In this document: one piece after another, positions 1-5,992 of the stretch
How positions within the stretch are numbered: position 1 is the stretch's first letter
Layout: every line of letters starts with the position of its first letter
Assembly: GCA_003219945.1 (NCBI GenBank)
Contig: QHQV01000355.1
Coordinates: forward strand, 1 to 6,106
Direction: 5' to 3'
Source of the DNA: Verrucomicrobiota bacterium
GTDB lineage: Bacteria > Verrucomicrobiota > Verrucomicrobiia > Chthoniobacterales > UBA10450
Length of the DNA: 6,106 bases
The notes under the pieces: generated by a model
Told to the model about the DNA's origin: nothing
What the model saw: the letters and a program-made list of their open reading frames with translations, nothing else
Database searches by the model: none
Made by a program: the position numbers and the translations under genes

Positions 1-131
1 GCTAATAAAAATCCGCCGTTGGGCAAACATCCTGCGGCAAGGGACTACGCCCCCAATTTTGCAGGCGAAAAGAATGTGCAATCAAGGTGGATCCAACGTA
101 TATTTTTTGCGTTTAGAGGTGAAGGATCGGA
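1..131 (+). other. Upstream region of the kinase gene, no gene assigned
   Basis: Two plus-strand frames are open from the window edge: one runs from base 1 to a stop at 145-147, the other runs on to about 210. Because both are open, neither can be chosen as the tail of an upstream gene. The first would overlap the kinase start by 16 bases, so a translationally coupled upstream gene is possible but unsupported. I see no convincing -35/-10 pair. Confidence 0.3.
115..126 (+). promoter_or_regulatory. Ribosome-binding site of the kinase gene
   Basis: The purine-rich run AGAGGTGAAGGA lies directly before the ATG at 132. It offers GAGGTG about 10 bases and GAAGGA 5 bases upstream, both workable Shine-Dalgarno spacings. 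This supports the ATG at 132 over the in-frame ATGs at 147 and 171, although the first 60 residues from this start resemble nothing I recognise. Confidence 0.55.
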
Positions 132-1640
132 ATGCGAAAAGGACTGATGGTATTTCCCCAGGACTTGGAAATGGATACGGAGAGCGAGCGATTCGCCGAC
201 CGTTTTAACGTCACTTTTCGTCCCAGCAGCTGCGGTCGGTTTGCGCAGTTGCTGCGGCCGTCATGGCAACCAAGAGTACAGGTAAGCGACGTTTCCAATC
301 CTGGCACGAACGGATGCGACGTTGTTCCTTGCGAAAGTTGCGGCTCGCCAGCGCGTGTCGGGCGTGGGTACTGTCTAAGTTGTGTGCTCCAACAGGGGCT
401 CGAGTACGATGGCGAGAATGCACAGCACTGGGACGACGTTCTTGAGGAAGTTAAAGTTCGCGGTTCCGAATGGCGCATCGGTAATTACCAAATCCTCCAG
501 CAAATCGGGCGTGGCGGGATGGGCATGATCTATCGAGCGCGCCGACGAAATTCACAACACATCGTCGCTCTGAAGCATATCTTAAGCGTGCACGCTGATT
601 CGCGCGAAGCGCTGGCGCGCTTTCGGCGCGAACCTGTGATCGTAGCAAGCCTTCGCCATCCAAACATCCTGCCGATCTACGAACTGAGGGAAACTGAAGA
701 TGGCCTGCCTTTCTTTACGATGAAACACGCACCCGGTGGAACTTTGTTGGAAGCCGCGCAAAGTCTTCGACATGATCCGCGCCGGAGCGTTCGTTTAATT
801 GCAAAAGTGAGTCGTGCCATGGAGTACGCACACGGTGAAGGCGTTTTGCACCGCGATCTGAAACCTGGAAATATTTTGCTGGACGAGCACGGCGAACCTT
901 TGGTGAGCGATTTTGGGCTCGCCAAGTCTCTCGAGACGCCGACCGATCTCACCCGAACTTTGACTAGCTTCGGAACACCGGGGTTCATCGCGCCGGAGCA
1001 AGCGCACGGTCCAGCAAAAGACCTGAGTTCGGCGGCGGATATTTACAGCATCGGGGCCATGCTTTTCTATCTGCTCACGGGCCGACCTCCGTTCCTCGGT
1101 GAAAACGCGCTGGCAGTCATCAAAGAAGCTGCGGACAAACCGTCGCCAAAATTGCGGACAGTTGCTCCCGAACTTGATCGTGACCTGGAGATCATTTGTG
1201 CAAAATGTTTGGAGCGCGAACCAGAAGCTCGCTATTTTTCTGCCGGTGATTTAGCCGAAGATCTCGAGCGTTGGCTGGAAGGACGCGCGATCGTTGCGCG
1301 TCGGCTCGCAGCGCCGGTACGCGTTTGGCGCTGGTCAAAGCGCAACCCAAAGTTTGCCGGCGCCCTTGCAGCAAGTGTGGTCCTCGCAGTGCTTAACCTT
1401 TTGGCAATATTCGCGATTTCACATTTGCTTTCGATAGTTGGTCACGCTCGATTCGCACATCACACAGTCGCATCTGTGCGATTTGAAGATTCGCGCGAAC
1501 GGACTGCTACTTTGAATTCCGTCACTGAAGCAATGACCCTGGATGCCGCCGACGCGAAGATAGACGCGGCTCCCGGCTCCGCTGAAGAAGTCGAAGCCGA
1601 CGCGCGTACAAGCGCTACCCGACAAGAAACAGAGTTGTGA
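132..1640 (+). CDS. Membrane-anchored Hanks-type serine/threonine protein kinase with N-terminal zinc ribbon
   Basis: The 502-residue product is a eukaryotic-like Ser/Thr kinase that should phosphorylate protein Ser/Thr from ATP at the inner membrane. Residues 1-60 are unrecognised. C67-x2-C70 and C81-x2-C84 form a probable zinc ribbon ending in CLSCVLQQGLE. The kinase domain spans about 118-385: P-loop G126-x-G128-x2-G131, ATP lysine K148 (VALK), helix-C glutamate E167, catalytic HRD with D242 and N247, DFG at 260-262, and APE at 287-289. It is therefore an RD kinase with no key residue missing. A WLEGR / WRWSKRNPK linker leads into one transmembrane helix at about 408-436. The remaining 66 residues are acidic and alanine-rich with no domain, whereas relatives often carry WD40, TPR or sensor modules there. 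The C-terminus may therefore be truncated or degenerate. The target is unknown and no neighbour suggests one. Family assignment is firm; the exact start is less so. Confidence 0.93.
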   Translation: MRKGLMVFPQDLEMDTESERFADRFNVTFRPSSCGRFAQLLRPSWQPRVQVSDVSNPGTNGCDVVPCESCGSPARVGRGYCLSCVLQQGLEYDGENAQHWDDVLEEVKVRGSEWRIGNYQILQQIGRGGMGMIYRARRRNSQHIVALKHILSVHADSREALARFRREPVIVASLRHPNILPIYELRETEDGLPFFTMKHAPGGTLLEAAQSLRHDPRRSVRLIAKVSRAMEYAHGEGVLHRDLKPGNILLDEHGEPLVSDFGLAKSLETPTDLTRTLTSFGTPGFIAPEQAHGPAKDLSSAADIYSIGAMLFYLLTGRPPFLGENALAVIKEAADKPSPKLRTVAPELDRDLEIICAKCLEREPEARYFSAGDLAEDLERWLEGRAIVARRLAAPVRVWRWSKRNPKFAGALAASVVLAVLNLLAIFAISHLLSIVGHARFAHHTVASVRFEDSRERTATLNSVTEAMTLDAADAKIDAAPGSAEEVEADARTSATRQETEL

Positions 1641-1645
1641 TGTAG

Positions 1646-1668
1646 CCGAAGCTCGGCCCGCAGCGGGC
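1646..1668 (+). terminator. Possible stem-loops just after the kinase gene
   Basis: Two small adjoining hairpins sit 6 bases after the kinase stop: CCGA-AGC-TCGG (1646-1656) and GCCCG-CAG-CGGGC (1656-1668). They share a base, so they are alternatives. No T-run follows, so this is not a classical intrinsic terminator. It may only be a transcript-end structure. Confidence 0.25.
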
Positions 1669-1738
1669 GTGTTCGCCTGTGCAAAGAAGGTGGACAAAGG
1701 GTTGTTGTCACATTTATTCCACCGTTTCGCAGTTAGAC

Positions 1739-1781
1739 GGGGGTATAGCTCAGCTGATAGACCGTCTCGTTCGCAACGCTG
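1739..1781 (+). pseudogene. 5' half of a tRNA-Ala-like gene (anticodon position CGC), truncated
   Basis: The sequence matches canonical tRNA numbering from base 1 to base 38. The acceptor 5' strand is GGGGGTA (1739-1745), followed by T8-A9 (1746-1747). The D-stem is GCTC...GACC (1748-1751/1760-1763, one C-C mismatch) around an AGCTGATA loop. Base 26 is G, the anticodon 5' strand is TCTCG (1765-1769), and the loop TTCGCAA (1770-1776) has U33 and anticodon CGC, read as alanine. After the loop the match fails: CGCTG (1777-1781) restores only two of five Watson-Crick stem pairs plus an outer wobble, and no T-arm or 3' acceptor (TACCCCC expected) follows. It is therefore a tRNA fragment, not a working contiguous tRNA. 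A break in the anticodon stem fits integration or decay at a tRNA gene. The Ala identity rests on the anticodon and the GGGGGTA start. Confidence 0.6.
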
Positions 1782-1824
1782 CCCGGCAATTACTCCCAAT
1801 TGTTCTCATTTAGCCTTACGCGCG

Positions 1825-1838
1825 TTTTCATAGGTAAA
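1825..1838 (+). repeat. 14-bp direct repeat, copy 1
   Basis: TTTTCATAGGTAAA occurs here and again, base for base, at 1967-1980, a spacing of 142 bases in the same orientation. The flanks differ (CGCG before, TCGA after), so the match does not extend. The second copy directly abuts the tRNA 3' fragment, which makes an attachment-site or duplication scar plausible. This is inference. Confidence 0.7.
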
Positions 1839-1884
1839 TCGACTCGCACTCGTGTTCTGACGTAATCTGTCCTAACCTGAAAAA

Positions 1885-1965
1885 TGGTCATGGCCGTACA
1901 AACGGCCGGACAAAGGCTGGCGAGGTTGAGCGATAGCGGGTTCGATTCCCGCCCCCGCCTGACCA
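1885..1965 (+). other. Structured tRNA-derived segment: T-arm and acceptor-like 3' end with added hairpins
   Basis: GCGGG-TTCGATT-CCCGC (1936-1952) is a perfect T-arm: 5-bp stem, 7-base loop, and the invariant G53, T54, T55, C56, A58 and C61. CCCCGCC (1953-1959), T and GACCA (1961-1965) follow as an acceptor-like tail with CCA, but two bases too long for standard spacing. Upstream, GGCGAGG (1919-1925) pairs 6 of 7 with CCCCGCC, forming a mini-helix around the T-arm. GGCCGT-ACAA-ACGGCC (1892-1907) is a perfect hairpin, and TGGTCA (1885-1890) pairs with TGACCA (1960-1965) to enclose everything. The T-arm is clearly from a tRNA or tmRNA. Whether the segment is expressed or is only debris cannot be told. 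Confidence 0.5.
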
Positions 1966-1966
1966 C

Positions 1967-1980
1967 TTTTCATAGGTAAA
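1967..1980 (+). repeat. 14-bp direct repeat, copy 2
   Basis: This is the second exact copy of TTTTCATAGGTAAA, one base after the CCA of the tRNA-like 3' end. A direct repeat touching a tRNA 3' end is the usual position for an integrase attachment core, but no integrase gene is visible in this window. Confidence 0.7.
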
Positions 1981-1991
1981 GGCTGTTAGTG

Positions 1992-2351
1992 CTATCGAAA
2001 AAGTTCCAAAAAAGTTCCATATTTCGCGCTGGCTGATTTGATTAGATCCTCAGCAATACGGAAATAGGAGATGTCTTTTTCGATGCCAATAAAATCTCGA
2101 TCATTGGCGGCACATACTACGCCAGTCGTTCCGCTTCCCATAAATGGATCGAGGATTTTCTCGCCAGCAAACGAGCAGCGATTGAGCAACCAATTCGATT
2201 GCCCGATTGGCTTCGGGCAAGGATGACCGTTTTTCTCGGCTCTTTCTGTACTCGAGAAGCTGTCTGGTCGAGAACCTTTGCGCGTTTCGAGATACGGGTC
2301 TTTTTCGTAATACAAAATTGGCTGCCAGCATGAAAATCCCCATGAATTCCA
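1992..2351 (-). pseudogene. C-terminal relic of a beta-class DNA (N4/N6) methyltransferase
   Basis: The minus-strand frame from 2351 down to the TAG at 1992 reads as the end of an N6_N4_Mtase-family enzyme, which transfers methyl from S-adenosylmethionine to adenine or cytosine in DNA. Recognisable pieces in order are WGFSCWQPILYYEKDPYL, NGHPCPKPIG, then the SAM-binding motif DPFMGSGTTG (codons at 2121-2150), and FIGIEKDISYFRIAEDLI. In the beta class the SAM motif lies C-terminal and the catalytic DPPY N-terminal. Here a TAA at 2352-2354 closes the frame upstream, and I find no DPPY-coding sequence on the minus strand up to 2720. The only early start in frame is a TTG at 2315 in mid-domain. 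The frame shifted by one base stays open upstream to about 2466, so a frameshift may add to the truncation. It is very likely inactive. Such orphan enzymes are typical of phages and islands. Confidence 0.8.
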
Positions 2352-2466
2352 TTACGTAAACGCGCTGAAGCGCCTCGGCTGATCGCACCGGCTGGAAGAT
2401 CCGGTTGAAACCCAGGAATACTCGGCTCGTTTTACTCGCCCCTGTTCTGGAGCAGTGAGCGGACAA

Positions 2467-2716
2467 TAAAGCTAGAAGACGCCGGCGGTAATACCCGTCG
2501 GCCCGCTCTGGAAGAATTCTGGTGATTCGGTCACGACACCGTCGGTCGTGATGGAGGCGCTGGCGCCAGTGGGAACTCGAACCCTATACCGCCGACTTCG
2601 ACTAAAATAACGTGAATTGCGGCAACGAGGTACATCAGCCGGCAGCGCATTACCTTTTTGTATATCGCGGTCCGACAGCCACTCAGCGGTAGAAAATCCG
2701 GGCCACGAGCCACTTA
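2467..2716. other. Non-coding gap between the methyltransferase relic and the oxidoreductase
   Basis: No frame on either strand gives a recognisable protein. The only local structure is a 10-bp perfect palindrome, CTGGCGCCAG, at about 2560-2569. The missing N-terminal half of the methyltransferase would be expected here on the minus strand but is not present. Confidence 0.4.
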
Positions 2717-3974
2717 ATGACTCCATCTGACGCGATTCATTTATGGATGCAAACCGCGGGAGAACGCGCCGGCGCGATGCCGTCGTTGTGGGAACGTACG
2801 GCACGGAAATCTTCAACCGCGCCGCTCCGACAGGACATCACAACGGACGTTTGCGTAATTGGCGCCGGCATCGCCGGCGTCACCACTGCCTATCTTGCCG
2901 CGCGCGAAAATCGCGGTGCTGCGGTTTCCGAGACAGGCGCAGTTTCATCCATTGAAATTCCTCAACGGGGTAGCGGGGGTGATCGTCGATTCCGGCGGAG
3001 AAATCTTTACAGGAACACGCGTCATCTCAGTTGAAGATGGCGATCGCGTTACTGTCAGAACTCAAGACGGCCACACGATCACAGCGCAAGCAGCGGCCGT
3101 TGCGACGAACTGTCCGATCAACGACCGCGTGACTATTCATTCAAAGCAGGCGCCGTATGCGACATACGCAATCTGCTTGCGCGTCACGCGCGTAGTCGAG
3201 CACGCGCTCTTCTGGGACACGGCGCAGACTGCGGAAGAGGAGAAGAAGGAAATCGGGCCGGTGCGCTATCATTACGTGCGATTCGCGCGCGACGAGCAAG
3301 GCGATGTGCTCATCGTTGGGGGCGAAGATCACAAGACGGGGCAGGCTAAGGATTGCGCGCAGTGTTTCGTCAATCTGGAACGGTGGGCGCGCGCCCGCTT
3401 CCCATTTGTTGCGGAGGTCACTGACCGCTGGTCCGGTCAAGTCATGGAACCTGTGGATGGGGTGGCGTATATCGGCTGCAACCCCGGCGACAAGAACGTC
3501 TATGTAGTTACCGGTGATTCGGGCAACGGCATCACGCACGGAATACTTGCCGGCCTGTTAATTGTCGATCTGATCGCTGGCCGGGAAAATCCGTGGGCGA
3601 AACTATACGATCCTTCACGCAAGACATTGAAGCCGCGCACTCTCGCGGATTACGTCGCCGAGAACGCGAACGTTGCGGCGCAATTTCGCGATTACATTAC
3701 GCCGGGCTTGGCTAAATCTGTCGATGAGATTCGGCCCGGACAAGGTGCAGTGTTGCGTCATGGCGTGAAGAAGCTCGCTACGTATCGCGATTCAAATGGG
3801 GAACTGCATGCCTTTTCAGCGGTTTGTCCGCACTTTGGGTGTGTCGTCCGCTGGGATCCGTGCGAGAAAACATGGGACTGCCCTTGTCACGGCTCACGCT
3901 TTGATGCTTTAGGTTGCGTCGTCAACGGTCCAGCCATTTCCGATCTGCAACCCGTCGAGGTCCCCGAGTCTTAG
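2717..3974 (+). pseudogene. FAD-dependent oxidoreductase with C-terminal Rieske [2Fe-2S] domain, internally deleted and frameshifted
   Basis: Two frames together encode a YhfW-like fusion of a DAO-type FAD oxidoreductase and a Rieske ferredoxin domain. The first frame (start ATG 2717, or ATG 2777, whose MPSLWERT is more family-like) gives TTDVCVIGAGIAGVTTAYLAARE with the FAD motif G-x-G-x2-G at 2861-2878. It then becomes meaningless. From about 2915 a second frame carries RFPRQAQFHPLKFL and runs to the TAG at 3972-3974. It includes the flavin-contact GDSGNGITHG region and the Rieske ligands C-P-H (3825-3833) and C-P-C-H (3879-3890), with the usual CPCHGSRFD. Relatives of about 500 residues have roughly 110-120 residues between these segments, so one out-of-frame deletion near 2905-2920 explains both the loss and the frame change. 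The lost part belongs to the FAD/substrate domain, so the product is probably inactive. The substrate is unknown for this family. Confidence 0.82.
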
Positions 3975-3988
3975 CGCTGTAACAGCGC
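3974..3988 (+). terminator. Small hairpin at the end of the Rieske oxidoreductase
   Basis: GCGCTG-TAA-CAGCGC starts on the last base of the stop codon and forms a perfect 6-bp stem with a 3-base loop. No T-run follows (GGGCGAC), so it is a weak terminator candidate at best. Confidence 0.3.
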
Positions 3989-4026
3989 GGGCGACTTGCC
4001 TTCGCAATGCTTCACGTGGTCCATCG

Positions 4027-4073
4027 TTCACTGACGAATGCATCTTTCGTGATATTCTCACGAAATTAGTGAA
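4027..4073. promoter_or_regulatory. Nested inverted repeat, candidate operator or stem-loop
   Basis: The core TTTCGTGA (4045-4052), five-base spacer TATTC, and TCACGAAA (4058-4065) is a perfect 8-bp inverted repeat. Around it TTCACT (4027-4032) and AGTGAA (4068-4073) form a second, outer inverted pair. The geometry, 21 bp with a short AT-rich centre, suits a dimeric winged-helix regulator, or a stable hairpin in either transcript. No intact gene follows closely on either strand, so the controlled gene may have decayed. The repressor family is not identifiable from sequence alone. Confidence 0.5.
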
Positions 4074-4250
4074 TCCTGCTAAGTTGCCTTATCGGCATTA
4101 AGTGAAGGCGGCGTAGCTCCATTGAATACCTCTAAAGTAGAAGTGTTGATGATATTTGCGACGGCAGGATTGATCCCGCTCGAGGTGCGAAATGTTTGGC
4201 ATCATCCAGGTTTTGATTCACCCGCCAAGGCCGCCTGGTCAGACAAACTT

Positions 4251-4444
4251 CATATGGCTAACGCCTCCGAATACCATTGGAATTTTCGGGGATCGATGCT
4301 TCCGGGCAAAAGCAGCTGCGCCGCCTCTCTGAACTCCGGCCAGGGTCCGCGCTCCGGTATGTCGTCGTCCGCAACGAGTTCCTGCCCGTCTTTCCGATGC
4401 GGGCCGTTCCAAATCTTTCCAACTCGCGGTAATTTTCCGGACTC
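4251..4444 (-). pseudogene. Possible start-less gene fragment, function unknown
   Basis: This minus-strand frame encodes about 63 residues with a natural-looking composition (for example GKIWNGPHRKDGQELVADDD, then PEFREAAQLLLPGSIDPRKF and QWYSEALAI before the stop). It has no ATG, GTG or TTG in its first two thirds and a stop just upstream at 4445-4447. A neighbouring minus-strand frame, shifted by one base, continues upstream from about 4448 to 4600 (VAYAKALEKLPGADVGRILR). A single frameshift could therefore join the two into one broken gene. I recognise no family. Confidence 0.25.
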
Positions 4445-4566
4445 CTACGAAACATGATGGTGTGTAATGCCCTTGTCTTTACACTTCGCCGCTTCGGGGA
4501 ATTTTTCTTATCCACATCCGGGATACGCAAAATGCGGCCAACATCCGCGCCAGGAAGTTTCTCTAG

Positions 4567-4833
4567 CGCCTTGGCATAGGCGACGATAATCATGACAAGG
4601 ATGCTCTTTTTGTGGGGCAGTGGGCACCAACGTTTCTGATATTCGGCCTCTACAACAAACTTGTGAAGCAGTTAGGATCGATCGAACCGAAAATGAGCTC
4701 TAAAGCCAACGAGCGTATACCGATCTTGATATGCGCTGATGAACAGAAACATCTTCTACATTATCCAGTAGTTGTCCTTATGTTAATTGTCCTGAACTGC
4801 TCGGCTTGTTCTAAGAGTTGGCTTCACTGGTGA
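4567..4833 (+). CDS. Small open frame, possible remnant of a hypothetical protein
   Basis: The frame is open from just after a TAG at 4564-4566 to the stop at 4831-4833. The only usable early start is a GTG at 4612, giving 73 residues. Its most protein-like part is DNHDKDALFVGQWAPTF followed by LIFGLYNKLVKQLGS. The first part lies upstream of the GTG, which suggests the tail of a longer gene that has lost its front. Downstream, a hydrophobic patch (HYPVVVLMLIVLNC) could be chance. No ribosome-binding site precedes the GTG. I do not recognise a family. Confidence 0.25.
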   Translation, partial: RLGIGDDNHDKDALFVGQWAPTFLIFGLYNKLVKQLGSIEPKMSSKANERIPILICADEQKHLLHYPVVVLMLIVLNCSACSKSWLHW

Positions 4834-4942
4834 GAAGATTTCTTTGCTCAAGTGAGAAAATCAGCCGGACATTCATGCGATTGAGGGCGCGAATTTCTAT
4901 CAACGACGCTTTCGTCACGCTAGGCGAACGATCACACGGGCG

Positions 4943-5980
4943 TCACTGCGATCCTGGACCTTCGGGCGGCGCGGGCAGGCGCCTTTGTTGATCCTCTCGC
5001 TTCATTTCCTCGCGCTGGCCGCCTTCGACGAATCGGCCAGCTTGGATAGGACGATAAAGGCTGCCCGTCGTCACCGGCGCCGACGCGCCTTTCTCCATCT
5101 GTTCACGTTGAACAATATTGCCCGAAATAGTCTCAGTGATGTCTGGCGCAATCCGGTGCGAAATATAAGCGCCTTGAGCTTTCCATCCGACCGGTACCTC
5201 CTTGCTCGGGTGCTCAGCGGTGTTGACGATCGCATTTACGACCTTCGACGGGTCATCCAGCGCGAGCATGCGCGGAGTGTGACCGCTATAGTTCGCCGCG
5301 TGTTTCCACCATGGCGTGTCCACTGCCCACGGCATGATGGTTGCCACTTTGATGTTGCCGGTCAAACGATTCAGCCGGAGTTCTTCATTCAGCGCGCGAT
5401 CGAGGCTGAGCACGCCAGCCTTGGTGGCGGAGTAACAAGCATAGTACGCCACTGGCACCTCGCTGACGACTGAGCCGACATTAACCAACGTGCCCCCGCC
5501 TTGCGCCCGGAACTGGCGGACTGCGGCATGGCTGCCGTAAACAACGCCTTTGAGATTAATATCGATCAGGCGCGAATAATCCGCGACGGGCGCGTCCCAA
5601 AACGGGCCGACCACTCCAAGCCCGGCATTATTGATCCACACGTCAATCCGACCAAAACGCCGAACCGCAGCCTGCGCCAGTCGCTCGATATCACCAGCTT
5701 TGGAAACGTCTGTCGTAATAACAAGCGGCGTTCCTCCGCGAGCCCGCACTTCGCCCGCGACTTCCTCCAGCAGGTTCGTTCTGCGCGCGGCGAGCACGAC
5801 GTTCGCGCCTTGCCGCCCGAACTCCACGGCCGCGCCTCGCCCGATTCCGCTAGACGCGCCAGTGATGACGACCGTCTTACCGGCCCAGCGACCGCGAGCT
5901 GAACTATCAGCGACACGCGGACTCTGCGTACTCGCGCAGCCGACCACCGCGAGCACGAGGAGAAGGAGAAACGGTTTCAC
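4943..5980 (-). CDS. Short-chain dehydrogenase/reductase (SDR) with lipoprotein signal peptide
   Basis: A classical SDR of 345 residues from the GTG at 5980, expected to use NAD(P)H for reversible oxidation/reduction of an unknown alcohol or carbonyl. Residues 1-14 (VKPFLLLLVLAVVG) and C15 form a type II signal peptide with lipobox V-V-G-C; A16 after the cysteine would not retain it in the inner membrane. The Rossmann cofactor motif TGASSGIG is at 40-47, NNAG at 117-120, and the catalytic tetrad is N142, S170, Y183 and K187 (YSATK). The last 25 residues are charged and proline-rich. The frame continues upstream to a GTG at 6061, but the GTG at 5980 has a strong Shine-Dalgarno and yields the signal peptide, so I prefer it. 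Cofactor-binding SDRs are normally cytoplasmic, so export of this one would be unusual. No operon partner is visible. SDR identity is firm; localisation is inferred. Confidence 0.92.
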   Translation of the reverse strand: MKPFLLLLVLAVVGCASTQSPRVADSSARGRWAGKTVVITGASSGIGRGAAVEFGRQGANVVLAARRTNLLEEVAGEVRARGGTPLVITTDVSKAGDIERLAQAAVRRFGRIDVWINNAGLGVVGPFWDAPVADYSRLIDINLKGVVYGSHAAVRQFRAQGGGTLVNVGSVVSEVPVAYYACYSATKAGVLSLDRALNEELRLNRLTGNIKVATIMPWAVDTPWWKHAANYSGHTPRMLALDDPSKVVNAIVNTAEHPSKEVPVGWKAQGAYISHRIAPDITETISGNIVQREQMEKGASAPVTTGSLYRPIQAGRFVEGGQREEMKREDQQRRLPAPPEGPGSQ

Positions 5981-5984
5981 GGCT

Positions 5985-5992
5985 TCTCCCCC
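5985..5992 (-). promoter_or_regulatory. Ribosome-binding site deciding the SDR start
   Basis: On the minus strand GGGGGAGA ends four bases before the GTG at 5980, with its GGAG core five bases away, a strong and well-spaced Shine-Dalgarno. No comparable site precedes the alternative upstream GTG at 6061. Confidence 0.6.

Larger units (their letters stand above)
4074..4942. other. Gene-poor stretch with short unrecognised frames, probable gene debris
   Basis: No frame here gives a protein I recognise over its full length. A plus-strand frame from TTG 4122 to 4457 (111 codons) has sensible codons only in its first 45 or so, no well-spaced ribosome-binding site, and overlaps an antisense frame of better protein character at 4251-4444. 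A second short plus-strand frame lies at 4567-4833. From 4834 to 4942 I see nothing. The mixture of short, start-less, overlapping frames fits decayed genes. Confidence 0.4.

Noticed and set aside
1..147. C-terminal end of an upstream gene overlapping the kinase start
   Set aside because: A second frame is equally open over the same stretch and neither has a recognisable motif, so it cannot be called.
1777..1920. A group I intron interrupting the tRNA anticodon region
   Set aside because: The insert is only about 144 bases and I see no P7/P3 core or encoded endonuclease. The base before the apparent break is not the required U.
1885..1965. A tmRNA (ssrA) 3' end, since the T-arm resembles one
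   Set aside because: There is no tmRNA 5' domain or tag-coding frame with a terminal Ala-Ala upstream, and the acceptor tail does not pair with a tmRNA-like start.
1998..2019. Two tandem copies of the 11-mer AAAAAGTTCCA
   Set aside because: Only two copies, low complexity, within the tail of the methyltransferase relic; probably slippage or chance.
2560..2600. A tRNA T-arm on the minus strand (GGGTTCGAGTTCCC)
   Set aside because: The loop would need eight bases, or the invariant G53-C61 pair is lost, and no cloverleaf can be built upstream.
2472..2816. A 114-codon minus-strand open frame
   Set aside because: It overlaps the true start of the oxidoreductase, is arginine/serine rich and shows no domain.
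4985..5902. Long plus-strand open frames opposite the SDR gene
   Set aside because: They are antisense shadows of a well-conserved SDR and encode nothing recognisable.
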